DNA of 45,313 nucleotides, from the NCBI GenBank assembly GCA_019120595.1, contig DWUV01000057.1:1-45313 (forward strand). Reading direction: 5' to 3'. Source of the DNA: Candidatus Mediterraneibacter tabaqchaliae (GTDB lineage: Bacteria; Bacillota; Clostridia; Lachnospirales; Lachnospiraceae). Made by a program: the position numbers and the translations under genes. Positions within the stretch are counted from its first letter, which is position 1; every line of letters begins with the position of its first letter. This document shows positions 1 to 9,985 of the stretch, piece after piece. Under the pieces are notes generated by a model that saw only the letters and a list, made by a program, of their open reading frames with translations, searched no databases and was not told where the DNA came from.

Positions 1-451
1 CCTTCCCACAGCCGATAAACTCTGTACCAAAAATATGTATCAGCTTCTGCATCACAAACTGATATACTTTTGCAAGAATACTGTAATGATGGTCAGCCAT
101 CTTTATACTATGAGAATGGGATATCCGACAAGGTACTTTCATATACCAGGCCAGCAGCATTGCCCAGCCGCAGTTAAACATTGTATGGGCATGAACTATG
201 TCGTACGAGTTCTTTTTCATTAATTCAGCCAGATTTTTCAGATACTGTATAGATCCCCGGGATGGTTCCGGGAAATGAAAAACCTGTATCCCTGCTTTAT
301 TTAATTCCACTTCATAGGCTTCCTTATTTTCATCAAAAACGAGATAATGTATTTCATACTTATCTCTGTCAATGTGAAGGCCTATTTCTTTTCCTACTTT
401 TTCCTGGCCGCCGATTTTTAATGATCCAATGATTACAAGTACTTTCTTCAT
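1..451 (-). CDS. Glycosyltransferase family 4, N-terminal part (truncated by window edge)
   Basis: Reverse-strand reading from ATG at 451 gives MKKVLVIIGSLKIGGQEKVGKEIGLHIDRDKYEIHYLVFDENKEAYEVEL...NSYDIVHAHTMFNCGWAML..., typical GT4 N-terminus; continues off the left edge. Confidence 0.75.
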   Translation of the reverse strand, partial: MKKVLVIIGSLKIGGQEKVGKEIGLHIDRDKYEIHYLVFDENKEAYEVELNKAGIQVFHFPEPSRGSIQYLKNLAELMKKNSYDIVHAHTMFNCGWAMLLAWYMKVPCRISHSHSIKMADHHYSILAKVYQFVMQKLIHIFGTEFIGCGK

Positions 452-457
452 TACCGG

Positions 458-1501
458 TTATTCTTTCTTCCAATATTTTTGAAACTCTCTCCCCTTAACC
501 GTCCTGGTTATAAGATACAGTGGGAAGATACACCTTCTATACAGCAATAGCCTGAGTAAAAAATGTATCTTGCTATAGTATACATCAGGCTTGTATAACG
601 GAGTGTTAAATCTGGAACAGATTTCCCCATACTTTTCTTTATTTTTTCGATAAGAAGGTTTTCCTGTTTTAAATGTTTCAGCTATGCACGTAAAAATATT
701 TCTGGCCATAAAATAGTCAAGGACTGTCAGCAGATCCTTCTTTTCATCCGTATTTAATCTGCTGTTTTTCAATGTTTTTGCAGCCTCTTTTATCTCCCAC
801 TGCAGCTGTGTATCTATATCGGAACGATATTTTCTTGACAGCGAGTCATTTTCTGAGACATCGATAAAGTATATTTTTCTGTACTCTATCCTTATACTCC
901 TGCATTCAAGCATATAAGCAAAGCAGAAGTTAAAATCTTCTCCGACATACATCCCTTTTATAAAGCGTAGATGCTCATTTTCTATAATTTCTCTCCTAAA
1001 TCTCTTATAGGGAGGTTGAAAGATTATTCTGCTGCTCAGAAGGATTTTTCTTTTTTCCTGCAGCGATTCGGCAGCGCACATTTTTTTATATAGATCTCTT
1101 TCATCAATCCCCTGCCCCGCAACATCCTTCGCAAAGACAATCAGGTCACAATCTTCTTTCTCCCCCGCTTCATCCATTACCCGGAAGTAATCATCTGACA
1201 CATAATCATCGCTGTCCACAAAAGTAATATAAGTTCCTTTCGCCTCGTCCAGCCCTCTGTTCCGGGCCGCCGATACTCCGGCATTTTCCTGGTGCACTGC
1301 CCGGACATTCGGGTGCTGTCTCTCATAGCCTTCAATGATCTCCCGGCTCCTGTCCGAAGAGCCGTCGTTGATCAGGATGATCTCGGCGTCTTCCCGCTTC
1401 TGTCCCAGGAGGCTGTCCAGACATCTCTTTAAGGTTTTTTCCGCATTATATACCGGAATGATCACACTGTATTTTATCTGATTCATTTTCTCTGTCTCCA
1501 A
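458..1501 (-). CDS. Glycosyltransferase family 2
   Basis: YSVIIPVYNAEKTLKRCLDSLL...EIILINDGSSDRS...VSAARNRGLDEAKGTYITFVDSDDYV motifs; likely start at MNQIKYSV (about 1486). Confidence 0.9.
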   Translation of the reverse strand: METEKMNQIKYSVIIPVYNAEKTLKRCLDSLLGQKREDAEIILINDGSSDRSREIIEGYERQHPNVRAVHQENAGVSAARNRGLDEAKGTYITFVDSDDYVSDDYFRVMDEAGEKEDCDLIVFAKDVAGQGIDERDLYKKMCAAESLQEKRKILLSSRIIFQPPYKRFRREIIENEHLRFIKGMYVGEDFNFCFAYMLECRSIRIEYRKIYFIDVSENDSLSRKYRSDIDTQLQWEIKEAAKTLKNSRLNTDEKKDLLTVLDYFMARNIFTCIAETFKTGKPSYRKNKEKYGEICSRFNTPLYKPDVYYSKIHFLLRLLLYRRCIFPLYLITRTVKGREFQKYWKKE

Positions 1502-2618
1502 TGTCGGTGAAAATATCCATCACCACGTCCTTTACTTCTGAAAGCATATAAGGTTTTACCGCCCGTCTGCTGTTCCGTCCGTACTCTTTTCGAAGGGCCG
1601 CGTCGTTTTTTAATTTCTTTATCGCCGCGGCGAATGCCCTGCTGTCATCCGGGCTGCACAAAAGCCCCGTGACGCCGCTTTTTATGACATCCCGCACGCC
1701 CCGGATATCTGAGGCCACAGCCGGCACACCGCAGTACATGGCCTCCAGAAGGGCCACCGGCATCCCCTCTCTGTGGGACGGCAGTATGAACAGATCTGCC
1801 TGGTCATAAAAGTTAATAATATCTCTGCGGTAATTTACCAGGCGTATATTTGCCGCGATGCCGCATTTTTCTGCTGCTTCCTGGAGCTTTTTTAAATTTC
1901 TTCCGCTCCCGCATATTACATAATAAATATTTGTATCATGGAGCAGGGAAAGCGCCCTGATAATTGCCTTATGGTTTTTATTTCTGTTCAGCTCTCCCAC
2001 AGAAAGTATCAGGAATGCATTTTCCGGTATCTGCAGCTTTTTTCTTATATTCTGACTTATTGTTTCTCTCTGCAGCCTGTCTGTATCCGCCCCGATCCCG
2101 TGAATATAATATACTCTTTTTATCGGAAACCTGCCGGCCCTGATATAGTCTTCCCGGTTCAGAGTTACAATACAGTCAGTCAGATGGGCCAGCTGCCGTT
2201 CGATCGGATAAAACAGCAGCCAGTTTTTTATCGGCGCACCTTTGTAAAAGTGGAATCCGTGCACCATATAGATAACCCGGGTTCCTCTTTTCCGCGCCTT
2301 TCGGGCCGCAATACGGGTAACCGCTCCCATGACAGGCTCATTGGTCCAGATCAGATCGTAGCTTCCCCGGTCAATGATCTTTTCTAATTCACGGGCTCCT
2401 TTTATATTACGCACAGATACGGGACTCCTGTCAAGAGGCACCGTATAAACAGCTTTTACACTGTTTCCAAGGCTTTTCCTGATTTCCTCCGAACAGCCGC
2501 TCACATCAGAGCATGCAATCTCAACTTCAAATCCCTGTTCTGCAAGGTTCCTCACATGAGGAACAAGGAATTGTACCATCATCAGATCTGTTGACGTTAT
2601 AAGAAGCCTTTTACCCAT
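1446..2618 (-). CDS. Glycosyltransferase family 4
   Basis: MGKRLLITSTDLMMVQFLVPHVRNLAEQGFEVEIACSD...SHREGMPVALLEAMYCGVPAVASDIRGVRDVI. Confidence 0.9.
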   Translation of the reverse strand: MGKRLLITSTDLMMVQFLVPHVRNLAEQGFEVEIACSDVSGCSEEIRKSLGNSVKAVYTVPLDRSPVSVRNIKGARELEKIIDRGSYDLIWTNEPVMGAVTRIAARKARKRGTRVIYMVHGFHFYKGAPIKNWLLFYPIERQLAHLTDCIVTLNREDYIRAGRFPIKRVYYIHGIGADTDRLQRETISQNIRKKLQIPENAFLILSVGELNRNKNHKAIIRALSLLHDTNIYYVICGSGRNLKKLQEAAEKCGIAANIRLVNYRRDIINFYDQADLFILPSHREGMPVALLEAMYCGVPAVASDIRGVRDVIKSGVTGLLCSPDDSRAFAAAIKKLKNDAALRKEYGRNSRRAVKPYMLSEVKDVVMDIFTDIGDRENESDKIQCDHSGI

Positions 2619-2654
2619 GACAAAAATCATCCCTCGATCAATCTTCCTGTTACT

Positions 2655-3776
2655 TTATAACTCCCCGATCAGTTTCAGCACTTCCCGCTTCGAATTTTCA
2701 ATACAAAACGGTATAACAACTTTCCTGTTATAACTGCCGCATTCATGCCGTAACTTTGGGCTGTTTTTCATTTTCTTAATCCCTCTTGCAAACCCGTCTG
2801 CATCGTTCGGACTGTACATAAATCCGGTTTTCCCATTTTCCATATAGTCCCGGATCCCGTTAATATTTGACGTCACGAGCGGCAGGCCGCAGTACATGCC
2901 TTCCAGCCCCGCCAGCCCCAGGCCTTCCCTTCGGGACGGCAGCGCCAGGAGATCTGTCTGTCCATAGATATCCGCCACATCTTTGCGGTATCCCAGGAAA
3001 TGGACCTGATCTTCTACGCCGTTTTTCTTTGCCAGTGCAGTAAGTTCCGCCTTCTTTTTTCCCTTGCCGCACAGAATATAATGAATGTTTCTGTCTTTCA
3101 ATTTTCCCAGCGCTCTGATAATAACCTGCTGATTTTTTCTCGGCAGCAGCTCACCGACAGAAAGCACCAGAAAACTGTCATCAGAAAGTCCCAGTTCCTT
3201 TCTGATACTGCACCGTTTCTCAGCCGGATGTAGCCTGCTCATATCAGCGCCTATCCCATGAATATACCTGACTCCCCCCGCATGGAACCCTTTCGCTCTC
3301 CCATAGTCCTCCTTATTGATCGTCACGATCTCATCGCAGAACCTCGACGCCCACCGTTCCACCGGATAATACACCATCCAGTTCACCGCCGGCGCGCCCT
3401 TATAAAAATGGAACCCATGCACCATATACAGCACCTTTGTCCCATTCTTCCGCGCCGTCCTCGCTGCCAGCCTCGTCACCACGCCCATTACAGGCTCGTT
3501 TGTCCAGATGATATCATACTTGCCGGTATTTATCACCTTTTTCATATCCCTGTATCCCTTCAGGTTTGTGAGGGACGCGGGGCTTCTGACCAGGCGCACT
3601 GTGTGGATCGCCTTTGTATGGCTTTTCAGTTTTTCCCGGACTTCCTTCATCCGTCCCCCGACTTCCGAGCAGGCGATCTCTACTTCATACCCGTGCTCTG
3701 CCAGGTTCTGCACATGAGGCACAAGGAACTGTATCATCATCAGATCCGTGGATGTGATCAGTATTCTCTTTCCCAT
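2655..3776 (-). CDS. Glycosyltransferase family 4, tandem paralog of the adjacent gene
   Basis: MGKRILITSTDLMMIQFLVPHVQNLAEHGYEVEIACSE...SRREGLGLAGLEGMYCGLPLVTSNINGIRDYM; ORF extends to 3866 but ATG with RBS (GGAGAT) at 3776 is more likely. Confidence 0.9.
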   Translation of the reverse strand: MGKRILITSTDLMMIQFLVPHVQNLAEHGYEVEIACSEVGGRMKEVREKLKSHTKAIHTVRLVRSPASLTNLKGYRDMKKVINTGKYDIIWTNEPVMGVVTRLAARTARKNGTKVLYMVHGFHFYKGAPAVNWMVYYPVERWASRFCDEIVTINKEDYGRAKGFHAGGVRYIHGIGADMSRLHPAEKRCSIRKELGLSDDSFLVLSVGELLPRKNQQVIIRALGKLKDRNIHYILCGKGKKKAELTALAKKNGVEDQVHFLGYRKDVADIYGQTDLLALPSRREGLGLAGLEGMYCGLPLVTSNINGIRDYMENGKTGFMYSPNDADGFARGIKKMKNSPKLRHECGSYNRKVVIPFCIENSKREVLKLIGEL

Positions 3777-3789
3777 AGATCCATCTCCG

Positions 3790-4758
3790 CTAATTTTTAT
3801 CTGCTGTCCGCTCCAGCTTCTGCCGGATATATCCTTCGATCTTCTCTGCTGACAGCCCGTACTCATTCCTCAGGTACTGCTGGCTTCCCACTTTTGTACA
3901 GTATGCGTCGTTCAGGCCGATCCTGTACAGTGGAGCGCTCCCGGGGATTTCAGAAATGACTTCCGCTACAGCGGAGCCGAATCCTCCGCTGATGTTGTGC
4001 TCTTCCACGGTAAAGACCGCTTCCGCTTCCTTCGCGCAGGCTGTGATCGTCTCCCTGTCGATTGGCTTTACGGTGGGGAAGCTGTACTGGAACACCCGGA
4101 TCCCGCTCTCCTCCAGCGCAGCGCATGCATCGCAGGCTGCGTCGAGGATCGCCCCGGTGGAAAATACGGCGATGCTTCTGTCTGACGTCTGATCATTTCC
4201 GTCCCGGATATCCTTTCTCTCGATCCGGACGGCTTTCCCGATCTGGAAATCCGGCAGGCTCTCATGGATCCTGCGCTCCCCTCCCCTTCCCAGTCTCAGG
4301 TAACAGGTCCCCTGGTGCGCTGCGATCGCTTTGACTGCCTCCGCGGCCTCTGTGGGATCGCCAGGCGCCATAACTGTCATCCCGGGCAGCGCACGCATGA
4401 CTGCCAGGTCTTCCGTGGCGTGATGGCTCATCCCGAGAGAGCCGTATACAAGCCCGCCTCCTACGCAGATGATCTTGACATTCGCGTTGTGGTAGGCACA
4501 GTCATTGCGGATCTGTTCCAGGCAGCGGAGCGTAGGGAAATTGCCGATGGAATAGGTGAATACCGTTTTCCCGGTCAGCGCCATTCCCGCTGCCACGGTC
4601 GTCATATTCTGCTCCGCGATGCCCGCGTTCGTGAACTGGTCCGGCAGTGTCTCCCAGTAGGGTTTCAGCACCCCGAATCCCAGGTCGCCGGTCAGCAGCT
4701 CGATATTTTTATTTTCCTTTGCAAGTTCGATCAATGTCCTTACAACTGTATCTCTCAT
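3790..4758 (-). CDS. Transketolase, C-terminal (pyrimidine-binding) subunit
   Basis: MRDTVVRTLIELAKENKNIELLTGDLGFGVL...NAGIAEQNMTTVAAGMALTGKTVFTYSIGNFPTLRCLEQIRND. Confidence 0.88.
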   Translation of the reverse strand: MRDTVVRTLIELAKENKNIELLTGDLGFGVLKPYWETLPDQFTNAGIAEQNMTTVAAGMALTGKTVFTYSIGNFPTLRCLEQIRNDCAYHNANVKIICVGGGLVYGSLGMSHHATEDLAVMRALPGMTVMAPGDPTEAAEAVKAIAAHQGTCYLRLGRGGERRIHESLPDFQIGKAVRIERKDIRDGNDQTSDRSIAVFSTGAILDAACDACAALEESGIRVFQYSFPTVKPIDRETITACAKEAEAVFTVEEHNISGGFGSAVAEVISEIPGSAPLYRIGLNDAYCTKVGSQQYLRNEYGLSAEKIEGYIRQKLERTADKN

Positions 4759-4820
4759 GATGTATCCTCACATTTCAGTAAAATTCGGAAGCGCTGTCAG
4801 CTATTTTGTGCCGTCTGCTG

Positions 4821-5879
4821 TCAGACCGGCCTTACCTTCTCGTCTGATCCGGATCTCGCCTCTGCCCGGCGCATTTTCTCCGGATAGCCGGGGAACCAGG
4901 TATAGCTGTATGTATGGTCGTTTCCGATATCGTCCCCTTCCTGCGGCAGCTGGGGATCTCTGATCCCGCCCGGGGTGTAGGGGTCTTCCACTCCCTCGGG
5001 CCTGATCCTGTGCAGCTCATTCACCGCGCAGTCATATTCCCAGCCGTCGTGCGGGAATCTGTAATGCCAGAGGATATCATTTTCCATAAAGCGGACTCCG
5101 TATCCCTTGACTGTATTCGCTATGATCACCGTCGGCTTATGTGCCGCGACCCCTGCATTTCCGGCGGCAGCCGGCACTGACTCCGCGCCCGCTGTGCCTG
5201 ACTCAGCCGCTTCCCGGTATTCCTCTGCCTCCGCGAACGCGCGTTTCAGCTCTTCATGGGAATTTCCGTTGATCTCGATCACATTCCAGCCAAAGGCTCT
5301 CCATTTTGCCCCGAAGTCTTCCAGCTCCAGTGTGTTCTCGCAGAAGTCCATGGACTGCATATGATTGTGGTCCACGACCGCGACCAGGTTGTTCAGGCGG
5401 AAATGATTCGCGAACAGCGCCGCCTCCCACACGGATCCCTCATCGCACTCCCCGTCTCCCATGACGACAAAGACCCTGGGAGCCTTCCCGTCTTTTTTCA
5501 GGGCGTACGCCATTCCCGCCGCCGCGGACAGACCGTGCCCCAGGGACCCGGTCGAGAAATCCACGCCCGGCAGGTGATGGGACACATGGCCGGACAAACG
5601 GCTGCCGTCCTGGTAATGGGTTTTCAGTTCTTCTACGGGGAAGAACCCGTTCTCCGCCAGGGCTGCGTAGATCGACGCGCCCGCGTGCCCCTTGCTCAGG
5701 ATCATACGGTCCCTGTCCTCCCACTCCGGGTCCTTCGGGTCATATTTCAAAATATCGGTATACAGTACGCCAAGGATGTCCGCCACGGACAGGATCGCGC
5801 CGATGTGGCTCCCGCCGGACAGATGTGTCATCTCGATCCCGTGCCTGCGTATCTTCCATGCCAGTTCTTCACTTCTCAT
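4821..5879 (-). CDS. Transketolase, N-terminal (TPP-binding) subunit
   Basis: SGGSHIGAILSVADILGVLY...RMILSKGHAGASIYAALAENGF...VVMGDGECDEGSVWEAALFANHFRLNNLVAVVDHN. Confidence 0.9.
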   Translation of the reverse strand: MRSEELAWKIRRHGIEMTHLSGGSHIGAILSVADILGVLYTDILKYDPKDPEWEDRDRMILSKGHAGASIYAALAENGFFPVEELKTHYQDGSRLSGHVSHHLPGVDFSTGSLGHGLSAAAGMAYALKKDGKAPRVFVVMGDGECDEGSVWEAALFANHFRLNNLVAVVDHNHMQSMDFCENTLELEDFGAKWRAFGWNVIEINGNSHEELKRAFAEAEEYREAAESGTAGAESVPAAAGNAGVAAHKPTVIIANTVKGYGVRFMENDILWHYRFPHDGWEYDCAVNELHRIRPEGVEDPYTPGGIRDPQLPQEGDDIGNDHTYSYTWFPGYPEKMRRAEARSGSDEKVRPV

Positions 5880-5881
5880 TC

Positions 5882-6835
5882 TCACTTCATCTCCTGCTGT
5901 TCCCGGGATATCTCTTCCAGGATCTTCAGATCCTCCTCGTCGAGTCTCCATCCCGCTGCTTCTGTATTTGCGGTGATCTGTCCCGGGTTCTTCGCCCCGC
6001 AGAGCACCACGGACTCGGGTATGTAGTCCATGATAAACCGGATCGCCACCGCTGCCAGGCTCTTTTTGTATTTCTCCGCCATGGGCTTCATCGCTTCCAC
6101 GATCTGCAGATTTTTCTTTAGCTTCTCCCCGTGGAAATTCACATAAATCTCCCGGCTCCTTCTGTCGTCCTTCCCGAATACGCTGTTCTCATCGTACTTT
6201 CCGGTCAGGACGCCCTGCCCCAGGCTCCCCCAGGTCATCGGCGTGACTGCCAGCTCCTCCTGCGCCCGAAAGATATCCGTCTCATTCTTCCGGCACGCAA
6301 GGCTGTACTCATCCTGAAAGGAGACGAAACAGCCTTTGTACTGCGCCAGCTCCTCCAGATCGCTCTGGTGGATATTGGACAGTCCGTAATATCTGATATA
6401 GCCTTTTTCTTTCATCTGTTCCAGAGTCTCCACCACAGCGCTGATCGGCGTCACCTGATCCCTGTAATGGATCTGGTACAGGTCGATATAGTCTGTGCCC
6501 AGCCGCTCCAGGCTTCCCTCCAGGGCTTTTCGGATCCATTCCGGGCTGTTGTCATAAAAGGTACGCCCGTTCTCGACCCGCACGCCGAATTTATCTGCGA
6601 TGACCACCACGCTCCGCCTCGCGCCCAGCGCTTTTGCCAGCGTCCTCTCGGAGGTGCCCAGCCCGTATGTATCCGCGGTGTCGAAAAAATTAATCCCGCG
6701 CTCCAGCGCCTCGGACACGGCGTCCAGCAGTAACTTCTCCTGCACGTCGCCCCAGCCGTACTGGCCCATGGGGCATCCGCCCATGCAGATTCTCGACACC
6801 TGCAGATCTGAATTTTTTAATGTGATATATTCCAT
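5882..6835 (-). CDS. Aldo/keto reductase
   Basis: FFDTADTYGLGTSERTLAKAL...DYIDLYQIHYRDQVTPI...YYGLSNIHQSDLEEL. Confidence 0.92.
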   Translation of the reverse strand: MEYITLKNSDLQVSRICMGGCPMGQYGWGDVQEKLLLDAVSEALERGINFFDTADTYGLGTSERTLAKALGARRSVVVIADKFGVRVENGRTFYDNSPEWIRKALEGSLERLGTDYIDLYQIHYRDQVTPISAVVETLEQMKEKGYIRYYGLSNIHQSDLEELAQYKGCFVSFQDEYSLACRKNETDIFRAQEELAVTPMTWGSLGQGVLTGKYDENSVFGKDDRRSREIYVNFHGEKLKKNLQIVEAMKPMAEKYKKSLAAVAIRFIMDYIPESVVLCGAKNPGQITANTEAAGWRLDEEDLKILEEISREQQEMK

Positions 6836-6890
6836 GTTCTCATCCTCTGTTCCAAATCTCGCCCGCCGACTCTAAAGGCGGGAGCTGTCC

Positions 6891-6988
6891 CTAATCTAAT
6901 ATCCTGCTTCAGGAGAGGACATTCCTCATCTGATATGCTTGCCGCTGGAGGAGACATTTCTCATCTGATATCCTGCTTCAGGCTGTCA
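6891..6988. repeat. Three imperfect tandem direct repeats (~30-36 bp) with core CTMATCTRATATSCTTG/CTTCAGGAG
   Basis: ctaatctaatatcctgcttcaggagaggacattc / ctcatctgatatgcttgccgctggaggagacatttc / tcatctgatatcctgcttcaggctgtcag. Confidence 0.6.
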
Positions 6989-7753
6989 GTCCTGCTTCCT
7001 GCCAAATACGGTACCCGCCATTTTTTCAAGCACTTTTCCGACTGTCAGGAAAAAGAGCCGGCAGTCTGTCCAAAAAGAGACCGTAGCCGCATATTTCACA
7101 CGCAGCTTATTCTTCTTCGGCAGCACATGCTTCTCATACATCTCATCCGCATTGCTCCCGCCGACGATCTCGTCCAGGTTGATAAACTCGATGGAACTGT
7201 AGTCCGTGATCCCCGGACGGACCTCGTGGATCATCAGTTCCGTGCCTTTATACTGTCTCGTGTACTGGAGCAGTTCGGGCCTCGGCCCGATGAAGCTCAT
7301 ATTTCCCGCCAGGATCGAGAGCAGGTTGGCGAATTCGTCCAGCTTTGTCTTCCTGAGGAATGCGCCCACCCGGGTGATCCGGCTGTCATTGAGGGCGGTC
7401 GTTCCGCCGCCGATCTTGTCCGCGTTTTTTACCATTGTCCGGAATTTAAAGATCCGGAACGGCTTCTGCCGGTATCCGCCCCGCTGTGCCCGGTAAAACA
7501 CCGGCAGCCCGCTGTCCGCGGCGATCAGAGCCGCGATCAGAAGCAGGATCGGCAGAGTGATGATGAAGAGGATCAACGCGAAGACAAAGTCCATCCCTCG
7601 CTTGACCACCCGGTTATAGATGCCCCTGCATCCTGTCACCAGTTCGGGCGAGATCTGGTCCGCGGTAATTGTATCATCTTTCAGCTGTCTCTCCAGAAGT
7701 TCTCTATCTGCTTTTCTCTGGCTGTGTTTGCTCTGGCTCTGAAAGGCTGTCAT
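6986..7753 (-). CDS. Undecaprenyl-phosphate sugar transferase (bacterial sugar transferase, WcaJ/CpsE-type)
   Basis: RGMDFVFALILFIITLPILLLIAALIAADSGLPVFYRAQRGGYRQKPFRIFKFRTM...TRVGAFLRKTKLDEFANLLSILAGNMSFIGPRPEL. Confidence 0.92.
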   Translation of the reverse strand: MTAFQSQSKHSQRKADRELLERQLKDDTITADQISPELVTGCRGIYNRVVKRGMDFVFALILFIITLPILLLIAALIAADSGLPVFYRAQRGGYRQKPFRIFKFRTMVKNADKIGGGTTALNDSRITRVGAFLRKTKLDEFANLLSILAGNMSFIGPRPELLQYTRQYKGTELMIHEVRPGITDYSSIEFINLDEIVGGSNADEMYEKHVLPKKNKLRVKYAATVSFWTDCRLFFLTVGKVLEKMAGTVFGRKQD

Positions 7754-7765
7754 TGCTCTCTCCTT

Positions 7766-9643
7766 TTATTCCTCCGCCGGTCTCTCCCTGTACTCCGGCA
7801 CGATCTCCCTGATCGCCCCGCGTATCTCCCGGCTCTCCTCAAATGCCATCTCCACCAGGCGCCGGATCTTCCTCTGTGTCTCTTCCACGTCGATCGCGCC
7901 AAGCCGCACCACGAAGATCCGGTCATTCTCTGTTTCTTCCAGGTTCTTCTCATCGATCAGGAGCTCTTCGTAGAGCTTCTCCCCGGGCCGCAGGCCGGTG
8001 AATTCGATCTTGATGTCCTTGTCCGGCACATGCCCGGACAGGCGGATCATCTTTTTCGCCAGGTCAACGATCCTGACCGGCTCTCCCATATCCAGGATGA
8101 AGATCTGCCCGTTCGCGTGGGCGCCGCACTGGAGGACCAGGTTCACTGCCTCCGGGATGGTCATGAAATAGCGGATGATATCCGGGTGTGTCACTGTCAC
8201 AGGCCCGCCGTTTTTGATCTGCTGGCGGAAGATCGGGATCACGCTCCCGTTGCTCCCGAGCACATTGCCGAAGCGCACGGCCGCGTATGATGTCTCCGAT
8301 ATCTGCGAATACACCTGGATGATGATCTCGCAGATCCGCTTGGAAGCGCCCATCACATTGGTCGGGCGCACGGCCTTATCCGTGGAGATGAGCACCATCT
8401 TCTTCGCGTGGTATCTGCTGGCGGCCTCAGCTACGTTGAAGGTCCCCAGCACATTGTTTTTGATCGCCTCGTCCGGGCTGTCCTCCATCAGCGGCACATG
8501 CTTATGCGCTGCCGCGTGGTACACGATCTCCGGCCGGTACGTTTCGAAGATATCGTTGATCCTCTTCTTGTCCCTCACAGAAGCGATCAGTACTTCCAGA
8601 TCAAGATCCGGATAGTTCTTCTTCAGCTCCAGCTGTATCTCATAGGCATTGTTCTCATAGATGTCGACGATGATCAGCTGCTTCGGGTTATGCAGGGCGA
8701 CCTGCCGGCAGATCTCGCTTCCGATGGATCCGCCCCCGCCGGTCACGAGGATGACCTTGCCGCTGATGTATCGGTCGATCTTTTCCATATGCAGGTCCAC
8801 CGGCTCCCTTCCCAGCAGGTCTTCGATGCTGACGTCCCTGAGCATGGAGACGTCGACCTCCTGGTTGACCATCTGGTAGATGCCCGGCAGCATCTTGATC
8901 TTGCATGCGGTATTCTGGCAGATTTCCAGCAGTTCCCGCCTCTTCTCATCTTTCAGGGTCGGGATGGCGATGATGATCTCTTCGACATTGTACTTCTTCG
9001 CCATATCCGGGATGGACTCTTTGCTTCCCACGATGGGGATCCCCTGCAGATACGTGCCGATCTTCTGCCGGTTATCGTCAATGATGCAGGGCACCTTGCG
9101 GTTCAGGTGCTTGCTGTTTTTCATCTCGCGCACGAGCATATAGCCGGCTGCGCCCGCGCCCACCACCATAGTCACCACGGGCTTTGTCTGCCAGATCACC
9201 TCGTGGTTGCGGTACGCGATCCGCAGGAACCGGTAAGAAAACCGCGGCGCGATCACGCAGACCGAGTGCAGCAGGACATAGATGAAAATATAGCTCCTCG
9301 GCACAGGATACCCGAGCAGCTTCATCCCGCAGAACTGTACGAACGTGGAAAGCGCGATCGCCACGATGGCGTTTTTCAGCTCTTCCAGTCCCGCGAACCT
9401 CCACAGGCTGGAATACAGATGGCAGAACGCGTTTATAAGAGCCGTGCATGCCACATTGATCCACATGTATTCGCACACCGAATTCCAGAACCGCGGATCA
9501 ATGCTCTGCAGGCTGAAATCGAACCGGATCCACAGCGCTCCGACCATACAGCATATCGTCAAAATAATATCAAGCAAAAAAAGAGCCGCTCCTTTGATGA
9601 CGGCTTCCCTGCTGCGATAAAACTTATGTATATTAACCCTCAT
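7766..9643 (-). CDS. CapD/FlaA1-type membrane nucleoside-diphosphate-sugar epimerase/dehydratase
   Basis: N-terminal TM segments, then VILVTGGGGSIGSEICRQVALHNPKQLIIVDIYENNAYEIQ...STDKAVRPTNVMGASKRICE. Confidence 0.92.
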   Translation of the reverse strand: MRVNIHKFYRSREAVIKGAALFLLDIILTICCMVGALWIRFDFSLQSIDPRFWNSVCEYMWINVACTALINAFCHLYSSLWRFAGLEELKNAIVAIALSTFVQFCGMKLLGYPVPRSYIFIYVLLHSVCVIAPRFSYRFLRIAYRNHEVIWQTKPVVTMVVGAGAAGYMLVREMKNSKHLNRKVPCIIDDNRQKIGTYLQGIPIVGSKESIPDMAKKYNVEEIIIAIPTLKDEKRRELLEICQNTACKIKMLPGIYQMVNQEVDVSMLRDVSIEDLLGREPVDLHMEKIDRYISGKVILVTGGGGSIGSEICRQVALHNPKQLIIVDIYENNAYEIQLELKKNYPDLDLEVLIASVRDKKRINDIFETYRPEIVYHAAAHKHVPLMEDSPDEAIKNNVLGTFNVAEAASRYHAKKMVLISTDKAVRPTNVMGASKRICEIIIQVYSQISETSYAAVRFGNVLGSNGSVIPIFRQQIKNGGPVTVTHPDIIRYFMTIPEAVNLVLQCGAHANGQIFILDMGEPVRIVDLAKKMIRLSGHVPDKDIKIEFTGLRPGEKLYEELLIDEKNLEETENDRIFVVRLGAIDVEETQRKIRRLVEMAFEESREIRGAIREIVPEYRERPAEE

Positions 9644-9699
9644 AATAATCCCTCTGTAACACTAAAATTATTATAATCCTGCTTTTTTCACGTTTTTTT

Positions 9700-9708
9700 A
9701 TTATAGCA
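9700..9708 (-). promoter_or_regulatory. Candidate extended -10 promoter for the CapD-like gene
   Basis: Minus strand TGCTATAAT about 57-65 bp upstream of the ATG at 9643. Confidence 0.4.
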
Positions 9709-9916
9709 TATTCTAGATGATCTGTTTGCAAAAAACTATTAAATATTACGATTCAGCAATTTTTACCAGTAAACCGTTTTTTCCGGTATTTTATTTTACA
9801 AATTGTACGTATTTCAAACAAAGTTTTTTACATGCGTTTTTTATTCTAGCCCAAAGTTTCTGAAAACACAAGACTTGTGGATAATTTATTAATATTTACC
9901 AAAACGGAGCGGGTCC

Positions 9917-9953
9917 AAAAAAACGGGGCAGACCTGTCTGTGGTCTGCCCCCG
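9917..9953 (-). terminator. Rho-independent terminator after the LCP gene
   Basis: Minus strand GGGGCAGACC-loop-GGTCTGCCCC followed by GTTTTTTT. Confidence 0.88.
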
Positions 9954-9985
9954 TCCGCTGTCCCTGTCTGTCATATTCCTGTCCG

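Noticed and set aside
6935-9676. Long plus-strand ORFs (451 aa, 422 aa) opposite the sugar transferase and CapD-like genes
   Set aside because: Shadow ORFs antisense to well-supported genes; translations are rich in H/R/D/Q without recognisable domains.
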